Positions 9,689 to 17,137 of a DNA stretch of 32,323 nt are shown piece after piece. The stretch lies in contig JAPLFN010000104.1 in the NCBI GenBank assembly GCA_026390655.1, positions 61,843 through 94,165 of the forward strand, given 5' to 3'. Under the pieces are notes generated by a model. The model worked only from the letters and a program-made list of their open reading frames with translations, was not told where the DNA came from and searched no databases. The DNA comes from Candidatus Kapaibacterium sp. (GTDB lineage Bacteria; Bacteroidota; Ignavibacteria; Kapaibacteriales; Kapaibacteriaceae). The position numbers and the translations under genes are program-made. Every line of letters begins with the position of its first letter. Position 1 is the stretch's first letter.

Positions 9689-10260
9689 TCCTCACCTTCA
9701 ATCGTTTCATGAATTGAGCCGTCATCTCGTACGCGCAGGGTAAGCCCCGACAAGGTCTCTGTCTTTATGAATTCGTCCTTGTCACAATCAAAGACATGGC
9801 GGAGCTGACCTATACGAATAGAGCCGTCGGCCTCCATCGTACAGGCACGCAAAAAGGTTCCTTCGCACGAAGCCTGAAGTTCTGCAAGAAGAGAACGTGC
9901 GAGGATGGTGCTGCCGGAATACGTGACGATGTAAATGTTTTCGTCCTTCGTTCCCTCAATACCGAGCACGCGCAAGAGTCTGATCTGCAGAGAGTCGTTC
10001 GTGGAACAGCGCGCGATCTCCTCAACCTTGATCTTCGACGGGACCTCGCCTGTAGAGTCGGCATAACCGGCATTACGCAGAAACGTCTCGCGCTCAATAT
10101 CTACGAGCCTTGTGCGTTCGGGCCAGCGCTCGGCCACATCCAGAAGATCCTTCTCCTTGATCGTAAGATGCGGTCGCAAGGAAAACAGGCACGAATCCAC
10201 CGAAGCGGAGGCCTGCACCGACAGGATCAGGAAGAACAGGATCGTTAGACGGACACCCAT
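9685..10260 (-). CDS. Small secreted protein of unknown function
   Basis: A 191-residue protein with a signal peptide (MGVRLTILFFLILSVQASAS) and no domain I recognise. The mature part has four or more cysteines (DSCLFSLRP, ARCSTND, ASCEGTFLRACTME, FDCDKDEF), consistent with an extracytoplasmic disulfide-bonded protein, and a very acidic tail (HETIEGEE). The open frame runs 40 codons further up, but ATG 10260 gives the signal peptide and the upstream part overlaps the desaturase end. A TATATTC box ends 4 nt before the ATG. Because it is translationally coupled to the metzincin gene that follows, it could be an inhibitor, chaperone or partner of that protease; this rests on position only. Confidence 0.75.
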   Translation of the reverse strand: MGVRLTILFFLILSVQASASVDSCLFSLRPHLTIKEKDLLDVAERWPERTRLVDIERETFLRNAGYADSTGEVPSKIKVEEIARCSTNDSLQIRLLRVLGIEGTKDENIYIVTYSGSTILARSLLAELQASCEGTFLRACTMEADGSIRIGQLRHVFDCDKDEFIKTETLSGLTLRVRDDGSIHETIEGEE

Positions 10261-10289
10261 CAGGGAATATACGTAAGTCCCTTCAGGAC

Positions 10290-11153
10290 CTATCCGTGGT
10301 TGATCCTGGCAAGCCTCATGGACTTGGTGCGGAACTTCGGTATGAAGGGGGCTAGGAAGTACGCACGGATGATGTACCACCAGAAGCTTCTCTCGATCAA
10401 CGCGGGGTCTATGTTCTCCGCAACAGCCGCGTGTAGCTCAGGTGCCTTGCTCCAGTGTGAACCTGCCTTTTCGTGGTGTACAGTGTGGTAGCCGTTGTTG
10501 AACAATACCACATTGAGCCAGCCGGTGAAGTTGCGGGAATGGTTCCACACCGACATTTCATCGGCGTGGACGTGTTGCACGTAGTTAAAGATCAACACAG
10601 CAAACAAGCCAAATTGCTGGGGCAGAACAACATAGAGGAGGGCCTTCTTCCAGTCGAGCACGAGGAACGCACCAATCCAGACAAACAGCATCAGGTACTG
10701 TCCAGCGGCCAGAGCCCACTTCTTACGGTCACCGTTCCACATGTTTCTCAGGTAGTCACGAATCGGCTTCTGCTGATAGTACGAGCTCATAGAAGGGTAG
10801 AAGAGCAACATGAGAAGCGTATTGTTCTCTGTCAGCCGGTACGTGATCGTATAATCGCCTTCCTTGTTATTCAGACGATGATGGTTCATGTTGTGCGTAG
10901 GGATCCACGCAAAGGACGGAAAGCCATAGAACACCGTCAACCAATAGTCAACAAAGATGTTGAGAAGGGGCTTCCGAAACATCGGCAGGTGGTTGTGATT
11001 ATGGGCGATTACCGTAACCGATACCGAAAGAAAGAGGTAGGCTACATAGAGAAACGGGTTGAAACCAACGATTGTCCATTGGAGAACAAACACGATGGTT
11101 GTCACGGCCATATAGGCCAGTGCACGGCGGTCTTCTTTAAAACGAAGGAGCAT
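10290..11153 (-). CDS. Membrane fatty acid desaturase-like protein
   Basis: A 287-residue integral membrane di-iron protein with the three His clusters of the FA_desaturase family: HNHNHLP near res 51-57, HNMNHHR near res 87-93, and HTVHHE in the C-terminal half, with an additional VQHVHADE. Hydrophobic segments alternate with these boxes (YMAVTTIVFVLQWTIVGF, FLYVAYLFLSVSVTVIA, QYLMLFVWIGAFLVL). Such enzymes oxidise acyl chains, carotenoids or other lipids using O2 and an electron donor; the substrate here is not known. I chose ATG 11153 because the open frame above it begins at an unlikely TTG; no clear ribosome site is seen. It is divergent from the MbnP1 gene (105 bp between starts), and the small secreted protein gene follows after 29 bp. 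Confidence 0.82.
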   Translation of the reverse strand: MLLRFKEDRRALAYMAVTTIVFVLQWTIVGFNPFLYVAYLFLSVSVTVIAHNHNHLPMFRKPLLNIFVDYWLTVFYGFPSFAWIPTHNMNHHRLNNKEGDYTITYRLTENNTLLMLLFYPSMSSYYQQKPIRDYLRNMWNGDRKKWALAAGQYLMLFVWIGAFLVLDWKKALLYVVLPQQFGLFAVLIFNYVQHVHADEMSVWNHSRNFTGWLNVVLFNNGYHTVHHEKAGSHWSKAPELHAAVAENIDPALIERSFWWYIIRAYFLAPFIPKFRTKSMRLARINHG

Positions 11154-11245
11154 AGATTTCAACAGTGTGATGGGACGGAGCTTCCGTATACAACAAATTA
11201 CGGCGAACAAGCGGTTCCAGAGCTACGGCGTCTCTTCACAATGTC

Positions 11246-11253
11246 TATTTTTG
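11246..11253 (+). promoter_or_regulatory. -7 box immediately upstream of MbnP1 start
   Basis: TATTTTTG matches TAnnTTTG exactly and ends 5 nt before the ATG at 11259. If used, transcription would start at or next to the start codon, giving a leaderless message. No clear -33 TTG element is visible. Confidence 0.4.
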
Positions 11254-11258
11254 CGTCC

Positions 11259-12224
11259 ATGAAAACCTTCCTTCTAGCCCTATTGGCGCTATTTCTCACC
11301 TCATCTGCCTATGCCGGTGAAATTGGAGTCGTTTTCAACGCCCTCATGAACGGCCGACCACTCGTAATGGGCACCCCGGTAAGGGTTGACAATGGCAAGT
11401 ACTTCTTTTCGCCACGTTTCCTCCAGTACTACGTGTCGGATATCTCCTTTGTCCACGATGGCGGTAAACGAACAAAGGCAGAAGAGATCTATCTCCTCGT
11501 TAACGCAAAAGATGCGCCTCGATATGTTGTGGGCTCATATGACATTACCAATATAGACAGCATCGAATTTCATATTGGCGTATCGTACATGTCCAACCAT
11601 TCAGATCCCTCCCTTTACCCCCCAGAGCACCCTCTCGCTCTTAAAGAACCATCAATGCATTGGGGTTGGGCTGCGGGCTATCGCTTCATTGTCCTCGAAG
11701 GATCAGCCGGATCTACAGCACAAACTGCAACGGCAGATGTGCAACTCCACAGCGTTGGGGATACACTCTACCGGAGAATCACGCTACCTGTTAACTCAAC
11801 AAAGACAGACAAGGGTGTGGATGTTGTTCTCAACGCCGAGTATGGGAGCCTCTTGCAGAACATTGACGCATCACTCGGCATCGTTCTTCATGGCTTAGGT
11901 GAAGAAACTATTGTGATGACGGAGAACATGGCCACGCTCGTATTCTCACCTGCGAATTCGACTTCTGTCCAAGACAACGCTATCTCTGCCTCGAATATCT
12001 CCATCAATCCAAATCCTTCTTCAGACGTCGTAACCATCGCTGGTGGAATCTCTGAGGCTGATGTCCGCATCGTTGATATGGCAGGCAGACTTGTGGCAAC
12101 GACATCACTCCGTGGCGGACTCACAACATTCTCTGTTGCTTCGTTGCCGGTTGGATCATATACGGTTCTTATCGGCGCAGACAACGGACGCATCACTCGT
12201 GCTCCGCTTTCTATCGTTCGGTAA
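11259..12224 (+). CDS. MbnP-like copper-protein family member with T9SS sorting domain (MbnP1)
   Basis: A 321-residue exported protein. The signal peptide MKTFLLALLALFLTSSAYA is followed by an MbnP-type beta domain: FSPRFLQYYVSDISFVHD, IEFHIGVSYMSN, and the signature SMHWGWAAGYRFIVLEG with a Trp pair (W135, W137). A T9SS type A domain (ISINPNPSSD from about res 246) ends YTVLIGADNGRITRAPLSIVR. In methanotrophs, the partner diheme enzyme MbnH oxidises a Trp of MbnP to kynurenine, creating a copper site. The same pairing is encoded here, since two diheme peroxidase genes overlap its 3' end. Fusion to a T9SS domain predicts surface display, unlike the periplasmic methanotroph protein. The open frame runs far upstream antisense to the desaturase, and an in-frame ATG lies at 11241; ATG 11259 is preferred for the signal peptide and because the promoter box lies between the two ATGs. 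Confidence 0.82.
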   Translation: MKTFLLALLALFLTSSAYAGEIGVVFNALMNGRPLVMGTPVRVDNGKYFFSPRFLQYYVSDISFVHDGGKRTKAEEIYLLVNAKDAPRYVVGSYDITNIDSIEFHIGVSYMSNHSDPSLYPPEHPLALKEPSMHWGWAAGYRFIVLEGSAGSTAQTATADVQLHSVGDTLYRRITLPVNSTKTDKGVDVVLNAEYGSLLQNIDASLGIVLHGLGEETIVMTENMATLVFSPANSTSVQDNAISASNISINPNPSSDVVTIAGGISEADVRIVDMAGRLVATTSLRGGLTTFSVASLPVGSYTVLIGADNGRITRAPLSIVR

Positions 12225-13218
12225 GGGGCTTCGTACCCTTCTCGTTGCCACCGCCTCAATGGTCGTTGTGTCCTGCGCCTCAGACCCGCAGTCACCACCA
12301 GTAGACGAGGCACTGATCAACGTACCGGTAGGATTTCCGCAACCGGCATTTCCTCTCGACAACGTGCCCGATGCTAACCGCGTGGCGCTCGGCAAGATTC
12401 TGTTCTTTAGCACGGAGCTATCTCGCACACGCACTGTTTCCTGCGCTACATGTCATGACCCTGCAAAAGCGTTCACAGACGGCAGGCAGACGAGCATTGG
12501 CGTGGATGGTAGAATTGGGATCCGCAATGCCCCCTCCCTAGCCAATGTGGGATATGGACCATACTTCTTGCGCGAAGGCGGCGTACCTACTCTTGAGATG
12601 CAAGTGCTTGTTCCTGTCCAGGAGCACAATGAATTTGATATGAATATGCTTGATGTGGTTGAACGTCTTTCACGCGATTCATCGATCGCACAAATGAGCC
12701 GCGCTGCATACGGGCGCAGCATTGACCCGTATGTGGTCACCCGTGCAATTGCATCGTTTGAACGCACGATCATCAGCGGTAGTTCACGCGCGGATCTTGA
12801 CCAGCTCAATGCTTCGGAACGGAGAGGCAAGGATTTGTTTAAGAGCGACGCAACGAGATGCTCAACATGTCATGGTGGTTTTGCTTACACAACGCATGAG
12901 TTTGCCAACAACGGTGTGTATGCGTCTTACACGGATAACGGGCGTCAGCGACTAACGTTCAAAAGCACAGACAGTAATGTCTTCAAAGTACCCTCGCTAC
13001 GAAACGTGGGTGTAACTGCCCCCTACATGCATAATGGACGAGTCGCAGCTCTGTCTGCTGTGATTGAATCGTATGATCGTGGCGGATACCCACATCCGAA
13101 CAAAGATCCGCGCATCAGACCATTGGGATTATCCTCGGAACAAAAGCTTGATCTTGAAGCGTTCTTGATGAGTCTTACTGACGATCATTTTCTTACGAAT
13201 ACTCGGTACCGCCCGTGA
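12199..13218 (+). CDS. Diheme cytochrome c peroxidase / MbnH-like lipoprotein (first copy)
   Basis: A 339-residue CcpA/MauG-superfamily protein. It has a lipoprotein signal (LLVATASMVVVSC, lipid Cys26), then the first c-type haem site CATCH (res 82-86), the RNAPSLANVGYGPYFLREGG segment, a second haem site CSTCH (res 221-225) and the conserved FKVPSLRNVGVTAPYMHNGR. The family either reduces H2O2 or, in MauG and MbnH, uses a bis-Fe(IV) state to oxidise Trp residues of a partner protein. The overlap with the MbnP gene suggests an MbnH-like role on MbnP1. The start is GTG 12199, 26 bp inside MbnP1; this gives a proper lipobox peptide, whereas the next ATG (12259) would remove most of the signal. 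Its stop overlaps the next gene's GTG start (GTGA). The haem attachment requires cytochrome c maturation genes elsewhere. Confidence 0.85.
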   Translation: MLRFLSFGKGLRTLLVATASMVVVSCASDPQSPPVDEALINVPVGFPQPAFPLDNVPDANRVALGKILFFSTELSRTRTVSCATCHDPAKAFTDGRQTSIGVDGRIGIRNAPSLANVGYGPYFLREGGVPTLEMQVLVPVQEHNEFDMNMLDVVERLSRDSSIAQMSRAAYGRSIDPYVVTRAIASFERTIISGSSRADLDQLNASERRGKDLFKSDATRCSTCHGGFAYTTHEFANNGVYASYTDNGRQRLTFKSTDSNVFKVPSLRNVGVTAPYMHNGRVAALSAVIESYDRGGYPHPNKDPRIRPLGLSSEQKLDLEAFLMSLTDDHFLTNTRYRP

Positions 13219-14276
13219 AACATACACTCGTCGGAATGCTCTTCGTTTTGTTCTCCATCGTAGGCTGTACGAGTGATGCCCCATCACCGGACACGCCTGC
13301 CGTATACGATCCAACTCTCTATTCATTCGATGCACAGGGGCTTCCTGTTCCGCCCCTTCCAACCGACTATCCTCTCACCAACCAACGCGTGTTGTTGGGA
13401 CGAATGCTGTTTCACGATGGATTGTTATCACGCGATGGACGTCAGAGTTGCGCTTCCTGTCACGTGCAGAAAGATGGTTTCTCAGACATCCGCCAGTTCA
13501 GCATCGGTGTTAAGGGGCTCCCCGGTGGCAGGCAGGCAATGCCCGTTGCAAACCTTGCGTGGCATCGTCGTGGGTTTTTCTGGGATGGACGTGCTCCAAC
13601 ACTTCGCGATCAGGCGCTGCGCCCCATTCAAGACACTCTGGAGATGGACGAGACACTGCCGAATGTTGTGAGCAAGCTCACGGCATCGAAGACCTATCGC
13701 GATCAGTTCATCCGTGCCTTCAACACAGACACGATCACTTCTGCGCTTGTTGGCATTGCCCTCGAGCAATTCATGTTTACCCTCGTGTCTGGTAACAGCA
13801 AGTTTGACCTGGTTGCCCGTGGACAAGCCTCTTTTACTCCGTCTGAAGAGCGTGGCCGGGTCTTATTCAACACAGAGTTCGATCCGACCGGCAAGGTTAA
13901 GGGTGCCGAATGTTTTCACTGTCATGCTGCTCCATTGTTCACAAACGATCGATTCATGAACAACGGTCTTGACAACGATGCATCGTTCACCGACAAGGGT
14001 CGGGAGAAGGTTACGGGGCTTCTCAGCGATCGCGCAAAGTTCAAAGTGCCCACTCTCCGCAACATCGCTGTTACGCACCCATACATGCATGACGGAAGAT
14101 TCGCCACACTTGAGCAGGTAGTGGATCACTATAGCACCGGCGTTAATCAGAGCTCGACGATGGATCCCCTGCTGCAATACAATCTCCCTCCCGGTCTGGG
14201 CCTTACCCAGCAGGACAAGGATGACCTCGTAGCTTTTCTGAAGACGCTCACTGATCAGACGTTTCTTTCGCTTTAA
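13215..14276 (+). CDS. Diheme cytochrome c peroxidase / MbnH-like lipoprotein (second copy)
   Basis: A 353-residue paralogue of the preceding gene. It has a lipoprotein signal (MLFVLFSIVGC, lipid Cys18), haem sites CASCH (res 79-83) and CFHCH (res 233-237), AWHRRGFFWDGRAPTLRDQA with the conserved Trp-Asp-Gly segment, and FKVPTLRNIAVTHPYMHDGR. It starts with GTG overlapping the upstream TGA (13215-13218), so translation is coupled. Having two peroxidases after one MbnP is more than the minimal pair; one could be the MbnP oxidase and the other an ordinary peroxidase or an electron relay. It shares the WDG and PYMHDGR segments more closely with the third copy at 31245 than with the first copy. 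The gene ends at the first unit of a 27-bp tandem repeat, whose first TTAA supplies the stop codon. Confidence 0.88.
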   Translation: MKHTLVGMLFVLFSIVGCTSDAPSPDTPAVYDPTLYSFDAQGLPVPPLPTDYPLTNQRVLLGRMLFHDGLLSRDGRQSCASCHVQKDGFSDIRQFSIGVKGLPGGRQAMPVANLAWHRRGFFWDGRAPTLRDQALRPIQDTLEMDETLPNVVSKLTASKTYRDQFIRAFNTDTITSALVGIALEQFMFTLVSGNSKFDLVARGQASFTPSEERGRVLFNTEFDPTGKVKGAECFHCHAAPLFTNDRFMNNGLDNDASFTDKGREKVTGLLSDRAKFKVPTLRNIAVTHPYMHDGRFATLEQVVDHYSTGVNQSSTMDPLLQYNLPPGLGLTQQDKDDLVAFLKTLTDQTFLSL

Positions 14277-14366
14277 ACCCAGGGCGTCAGTTTCACGCGT
14301 TAAACCCAGGGCGTCAGTTTCACGCGTTAAACCCAGGGCGTCAGTTTCACGCGTTAAACCCAGGGC
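14273..14366. repeat. 27-bp tandem repeat, three full copies plus a 13-bp partial
   Basis: Units at 14273-14299, 14300-14326 and 14327-14353 are identical. Each starts TTAAACCCAGGGC and ends TTTCACGCG. A fourth, partial unit (14354-14366) runs into a hairpin. The first unit contains the TAA stop of the second peroxidase gene. Units abut without spacers, so this is not a CRISPR array. Confidence 0.95.
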
Positions 14367-14379
14367 TGAAGCCCTGGGT
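14358..14379. other. Perfect hairpin closing the tandem repeat (possible transcription end or interspersed palindrome)
   Basis: The inverted repeat is ACCCAGGGC (14358-14366), loop TGAA, GCCCTGGGT (14371-14379), a 9-bp perfect stem. It sits after the peroxidase operon and 31 bp before the serine hydrolase ATG. There is no T-run after it, so it does not look like a classical intrinsic terminator. The tandem units appear to be iterated copies of the left arm. Confidence 0.8.
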
Positions 14380-14409
14380 CAGGGACGTTCTTCACTTCCG
14401 GGAGTTTGC

Positions 14410-15681
14410 ATGCGGATCATACTGGTACTTTTTCTTGTGGTGTTGGTGAGCCCCCTCACAGCACAGAACCTCTACTTTCCTCCAATCACTGGCGCGGAAT
14501 GGCAGCGCATGGACCCGAGTGAGCTGAATTGGTGCGCGGATCGAATTGACTCACTGGTACGTTACACAGGTGAGACCCATGCCAAGGCGTTGATCATCCT
14601 CAAGGATGGGAAAATCGTGCTTGAGAAGTATTACGACACCTTCACGCAGGATAGCGTCTGGTACTGGGCTTCGGCTGGTAAAACAGTTACGTCCGTTCTT
14701 GTAGGACAGGCACAAGAGCGTGGTCTCGTCGATATCACCAAGTCGAGTAAGACATACCTCGGTGCCGGTTGGAGCTCATGTACGCCTGCGCAGGAAGATG
14801 CGATCACTGTTCGTCATCACCTTACGATGACCACGGGGCTAGAGGGGCGTGTAGCAGATGACAACTGCAAAGACCCATCCTGTCTCACATATAAGGCGGC
14901 ACCAGGAACACTATGGGATTACTACAACGCCGGCTATCTGCTCTTACAGGATGTTGTGGCAAAGGCATCCGGTCTTAGTTATCAGCAGTACTATGCGCGC
15001 AATCTCGCCACTCGTACCGGTATGGGTGGCCTTTGGATTGATGGTGTCCTCTACTCCAAGCCTCGTGCAATGGCTCGCTTTGGTTTACTGCTCCTAGCAG
15101 GGGGCGTATGGAACGGTGATACCATCCTGCACGACCAAGAGTATCTCCATGCAATGAAGAACACTTCCCAAGATCTCAACAAATCGTATGGCTATCTCTT
15201 CTGGCTCAATGGAAAAGGTAGCTACATGCAACCGGGCGTACCATTTGTCTACAACACAGACCTTATTCCTGCTGCACCGGATGATCTGTATTCTGGCCTC
15301 GGTAAGAACGACCAGAAGGTATACGTTGTACCAAGTCAGGGTCTTGTTGTTGTTCGTATGGGCGACAAAGCAAAGGATGCCGTCCTCGCTGTAAGCGGAT
15401 TCGACAACGAACTATGGCAATACATCTCCGCACTTCAGTGTAGCACAACAGCAGTGCATGAAGAACGCACGGAGAATAGCGCTCCGTCAATCTGGCCCAA
15501 TCCCGCGAGTGACGTTCTCCATCATGATGGAGAAGAGTTTGTCATTCGTTCCGTGGATGGACGAGTAGTTGCAAGGGGCTTCTCGGCGACCATTGATGTC
15601 AATTGGCTTGCTTCGGGATCGTACATCATAGAGTCAACACGTGGTATTGTCACGCGCCGATCCATTCTTCTAAAGCAGTGA
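14410..15681 (+). CDS. Secreted serine hydrolase (beta-lactamase/PBP4 family) with T9SS sorting domain
   Basis: A 423-residue exported enzyme of the class C beta-lactamase-related superfamily. It has a signal peptide MRIILVLFLVVLVSPLTAQ, the catalytic SxxK motif as SAGK (S88, K91), a YxN motif in DYYNAGY (Y171, N173), and LTMTTGLEG at the usual position between them. The C-terminal 80 residues are a T9SS type A domain (SIWPNPASDVLHHDGEE ... GSYIIESTRGIVTRRSILL). Relatives are peptidases, esterases or beta-lactamase-like enzymes acting outside the cell; activity cannot be told. The start ATG has GGGAG 7 nt upstream. The next gene, a VanX-type D,D-dipeptidase, begins 13 bp after it, which fits a joint role on peptidoglycan peptides or exogenous D-amino acid peptides. 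Confidence 0.9.
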   Translation: MRIILVLFLVVLVSPLTAQNLYFPPITGAEWQRMDPSELNWCADRIDSLVRYTGETHAKALIILKDGKIVLEKYYDTFTQDSVWYWASAGKTVTSVLVGQAQERGLVDITKSSKTYLGAGWSSCTPAQEDAITVRHHLTMTTGLEGRVADDNCKDPSCLTYKAAPGTLWDYYNAGYLLLQDVVAKASGLSYQQYYARNLATRTGMGGLWIDGVLYSKPRAMARFGLLLLAGGVWNGDTILHDQEYLHAMKNTSQDLNKSYGYLFWLNGKGSYMQPGVPFVYNTDLIPAAPDDLYSGLGKNDQKVYVVPSQGLVVVRMGDKAKDAVLAVSGFDNELWQYISALQCSTTAVHEERTENSAPSIWPNPASDVLHHDGEEFVIRSVDGRVVARGFSATIDVNWLASGSYIIESTRGIVTRRSILLKQ

Positions 15682-15683
15682 CG

Positions 15684-15690
15684 TAGATTG
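15684..15690 (+). promoter_or_regulatory. -7-like box abutting the D,D-dipeptidase start
   Basis: TAGATTG (TAnnTTG) ends 4 nt before the ATG at 15695 and begins 2 nt after the serine hydrolase stop. It would allow separate, leaderless transcription of the dipeptidase gene inside the cluster. Confidence 0.35.
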
Positions 15691-15694
15691 GATC

Positions 15695-16282
15695 ATGTTC
15701 ATGATCCTCACTGTGTGTTTCTTTACCATGACCTTCGAAACACAACCACGCGACACAGTTCTTGTACCGCTCCGTTCAGTCATACCGGACCTCCTCACAG
15801 ACGTTCGCTATGCAACTGCGGACAACTTCACCAAGCGTGTGCTGTACCCAATTGACACGCTGTATGCACGACGCGTTGTGGCAGAGAGTCTGGCTGTAGC
15901 GCAGCGCTCAGCAAATGCACGTGGCCTTCAACTAAAGGTCTACGACGCCTATCGCCCCCTGAGTGTGCAGCGGCTAATGTGGAGCCTTGTTCCGGACGAA
16001 CGATATGTTGCTGATCCTGCCAAAGGCTCACGACATAATCGTGGATGTGCACTCGATCTTACGCTATGCGATAGTACGGGTCGTGAGCTCGACATGGGAA
16101 CTGGATACGACGAGTTCACTGAGAGAGCTGCAGCAACCTTTGTTGACCTTGACGAATCCGTTTTACAAAACCGCAGACTCCTTCAGTCTATCATGTCTGA
16201 CGCCGGCTTTGATGTATTGCCCAGCGAGTGGTGGCATTATGATCTGCGCGGTTGGGAACGATTCGAAATCTTGAACGAATGA
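15695..16282 (+). CDS. D-Ala-D-Ala dipeptidase, VanX/DdpX family
   Basis: A 195-residue zinc D,D-dipeptidase of family M15D. The key residues are all present: R87 in YDAYRP (equivalent to the oxyanion Arg of VanX), the zinc ligands in SRHNRGCALD (H114, D121) and EWWHYD (catalytic E178, ligand H181). The N-terminus MFMILTVCFFTMTF is hydrophobic and probably exports the protein or anchors it, unlike the cytosolic VanX of glycopeptide resistance. No VanA/VanH/VanS genes are present, so cell-wall turnover or D-Ala-D-Ala scavenging is more likely than vancomycin resistance. Its TGA stop overlaps the next start (ATGA, 16279-16282). The serine hydrolase gene lies 13 bp upstream. Confidence 0.88.
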   Translation: MFMILTVCFFTMTFETQPRDTVLVPLRSVIPDLLTDVRYATADNFTKRVLYPIDTLYARRVVAESLAVAQRSANARGLQLKVYDAYRPLSVQRLMWSLVPDERYVADPAKGSRHNRGCALDLTLCDSTGRELDMGTGYDEFTERAAATFVDLDESVLQNRRLLQSIMSDAGFDVLPSEWWHYDLRGWERFEILNE

Positions 16283-17127
16283 GGTCTCAGAATATATTGA
16301 CAATCGTACTTGTGTTGACACTATCCGTCAACCATCTGTCTGCGAACGCGATCCGAGACACTATCGATCCGATCAAGCTCGGCATTGTTGGTGGCGTTAC
16401 CATCGGCGGATTCGTATTAGGTCATGCTGTGGTGAACGACTTCTGGTGGAAAGGGGAGAAGGTTCCTTTTCACTTCAACACCACGTCTGACTATACGTAC
16501 GCGCTCAATGCGGACAAGCTTGGTCACATGACCTTTGCCTACGCCGCTTCAACTATCTACAGTGATCTCTTCCGCTGGTGTGGCATGGACTCCACCACCG
16601 CTGCATGGTCGGGCTTTGGTGTAGCAATGACCTACCAAACCTACGTAGAGATCCGCGACGGCTTCTCTGCCGACTATGGGTTTTCATGGGGCGATATGGC
16701 GGCCAACACCATCGGCGCCACTCTTCCTGTAGCCCAACATTACGTGCCTGCTCTCCGGTCCATTGACCTACAGATCTCCTATTGGCCCTCAGAAGCGTAT
16801 AAGAGCGGCGCTTACAATTCGATCATCGATGACTACACATCAACAACACACTGGCTTGCGCTTAACGCCTATGATGTTGCACCCTCGTCATGGCAATCGT
16901 GGTTTCCACCGTGGCTTGGTCTAGCAATAGGTCATAGCGTTCAGAATCTTGACGGCAATGGAGGTGGCCAACACGTTGTGTATCTGTCTCTTGATTGGCA
17001 ACTGCATCGCATTCCCAATCTTCCAACTTGGCTGCGCGATGTCTTTCGTGTGTTGCATCTGTATCACCTTCCTGCACCTGCAGTGAGAATCCTACCGGAC
17101 GTTGTTTGGTATGGGCTGAGGTTTTAA
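16279..17127 (+). CDS. DUF2279 (YfiM-like) exported protein
   Basis: A 282-residue protein with a signal peptide or N-terminal anchor (MRSQNILTIVLVLTLSVNHLSANA), a second hydrophobic segment (GIVGGVTIGGFVLGHAVVNDFWW), and the DUF2279 core. The core includes ADKLGHMTFAYAASTIYSDL and YVEIRDGFSADYGFSWGDMAANTIGA, where the DGFS..YGFSWGDMxANTxG pattern is characteristic. The C-terminal third is less conserved (SISLDWQLHRIPNLP-like region) and ends VVWYGLRF, which could be an outer-membrane beta-strand end. Function is unknown. ATG 16279 overlaps the dipeptidase stop, implying translational coupling; a longer start at 16252 lies entirely inside the previous gene and is rejected. Confidence 0.8.
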   Translation: MRSQNILTIVLVLTLSVNHLSANAIRDTIDPIKLGIVGGVTIGGFVLGHAVVNDFWWKGEKVPFHFNTTSDYTYALNADKLGHMTFAYAASTIYSDLFRWCGMDSTTAAWSGFGVAMTYQTYVEIRDGFSADYGFSWGDMAANTIGATLPVAQHYVPALRSIDLQISYWPSEAYKSGAYNSIIDDYTSTTHWLALNAYDVAPSSWQSWFPPWLGLAIGHSVQNLDGNGGGQHVVYLSLDWQLHRIPNLPTWLRDVFRVLHLYHLPAPAVRILPDVVWYGLRF

Positions 17128-17137
17128 AATTCTGTAG

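Noticed and set aside
10473-11258. Long N-terminal extension of the MbnP1 open frame (would give 583 residues)
   Set aside because: It lies antisense to the desaturase coding sequence, is full of His/Arg/Gln typical of an antisense frame, and would remove the clear signal peptide at 11259.
14273-14366. CRISPR-like direct repeats
   Set aside because: The 27-bp units abut directly with no unique spacers, and no cas genes are present.
15695-16282. A vancomycin resistance determinant
   Set aside because: Only a VanX-type dipeptidase is present; no ligase, lactate dehydrogenase or two-component genes are nearby, and it appears exported.
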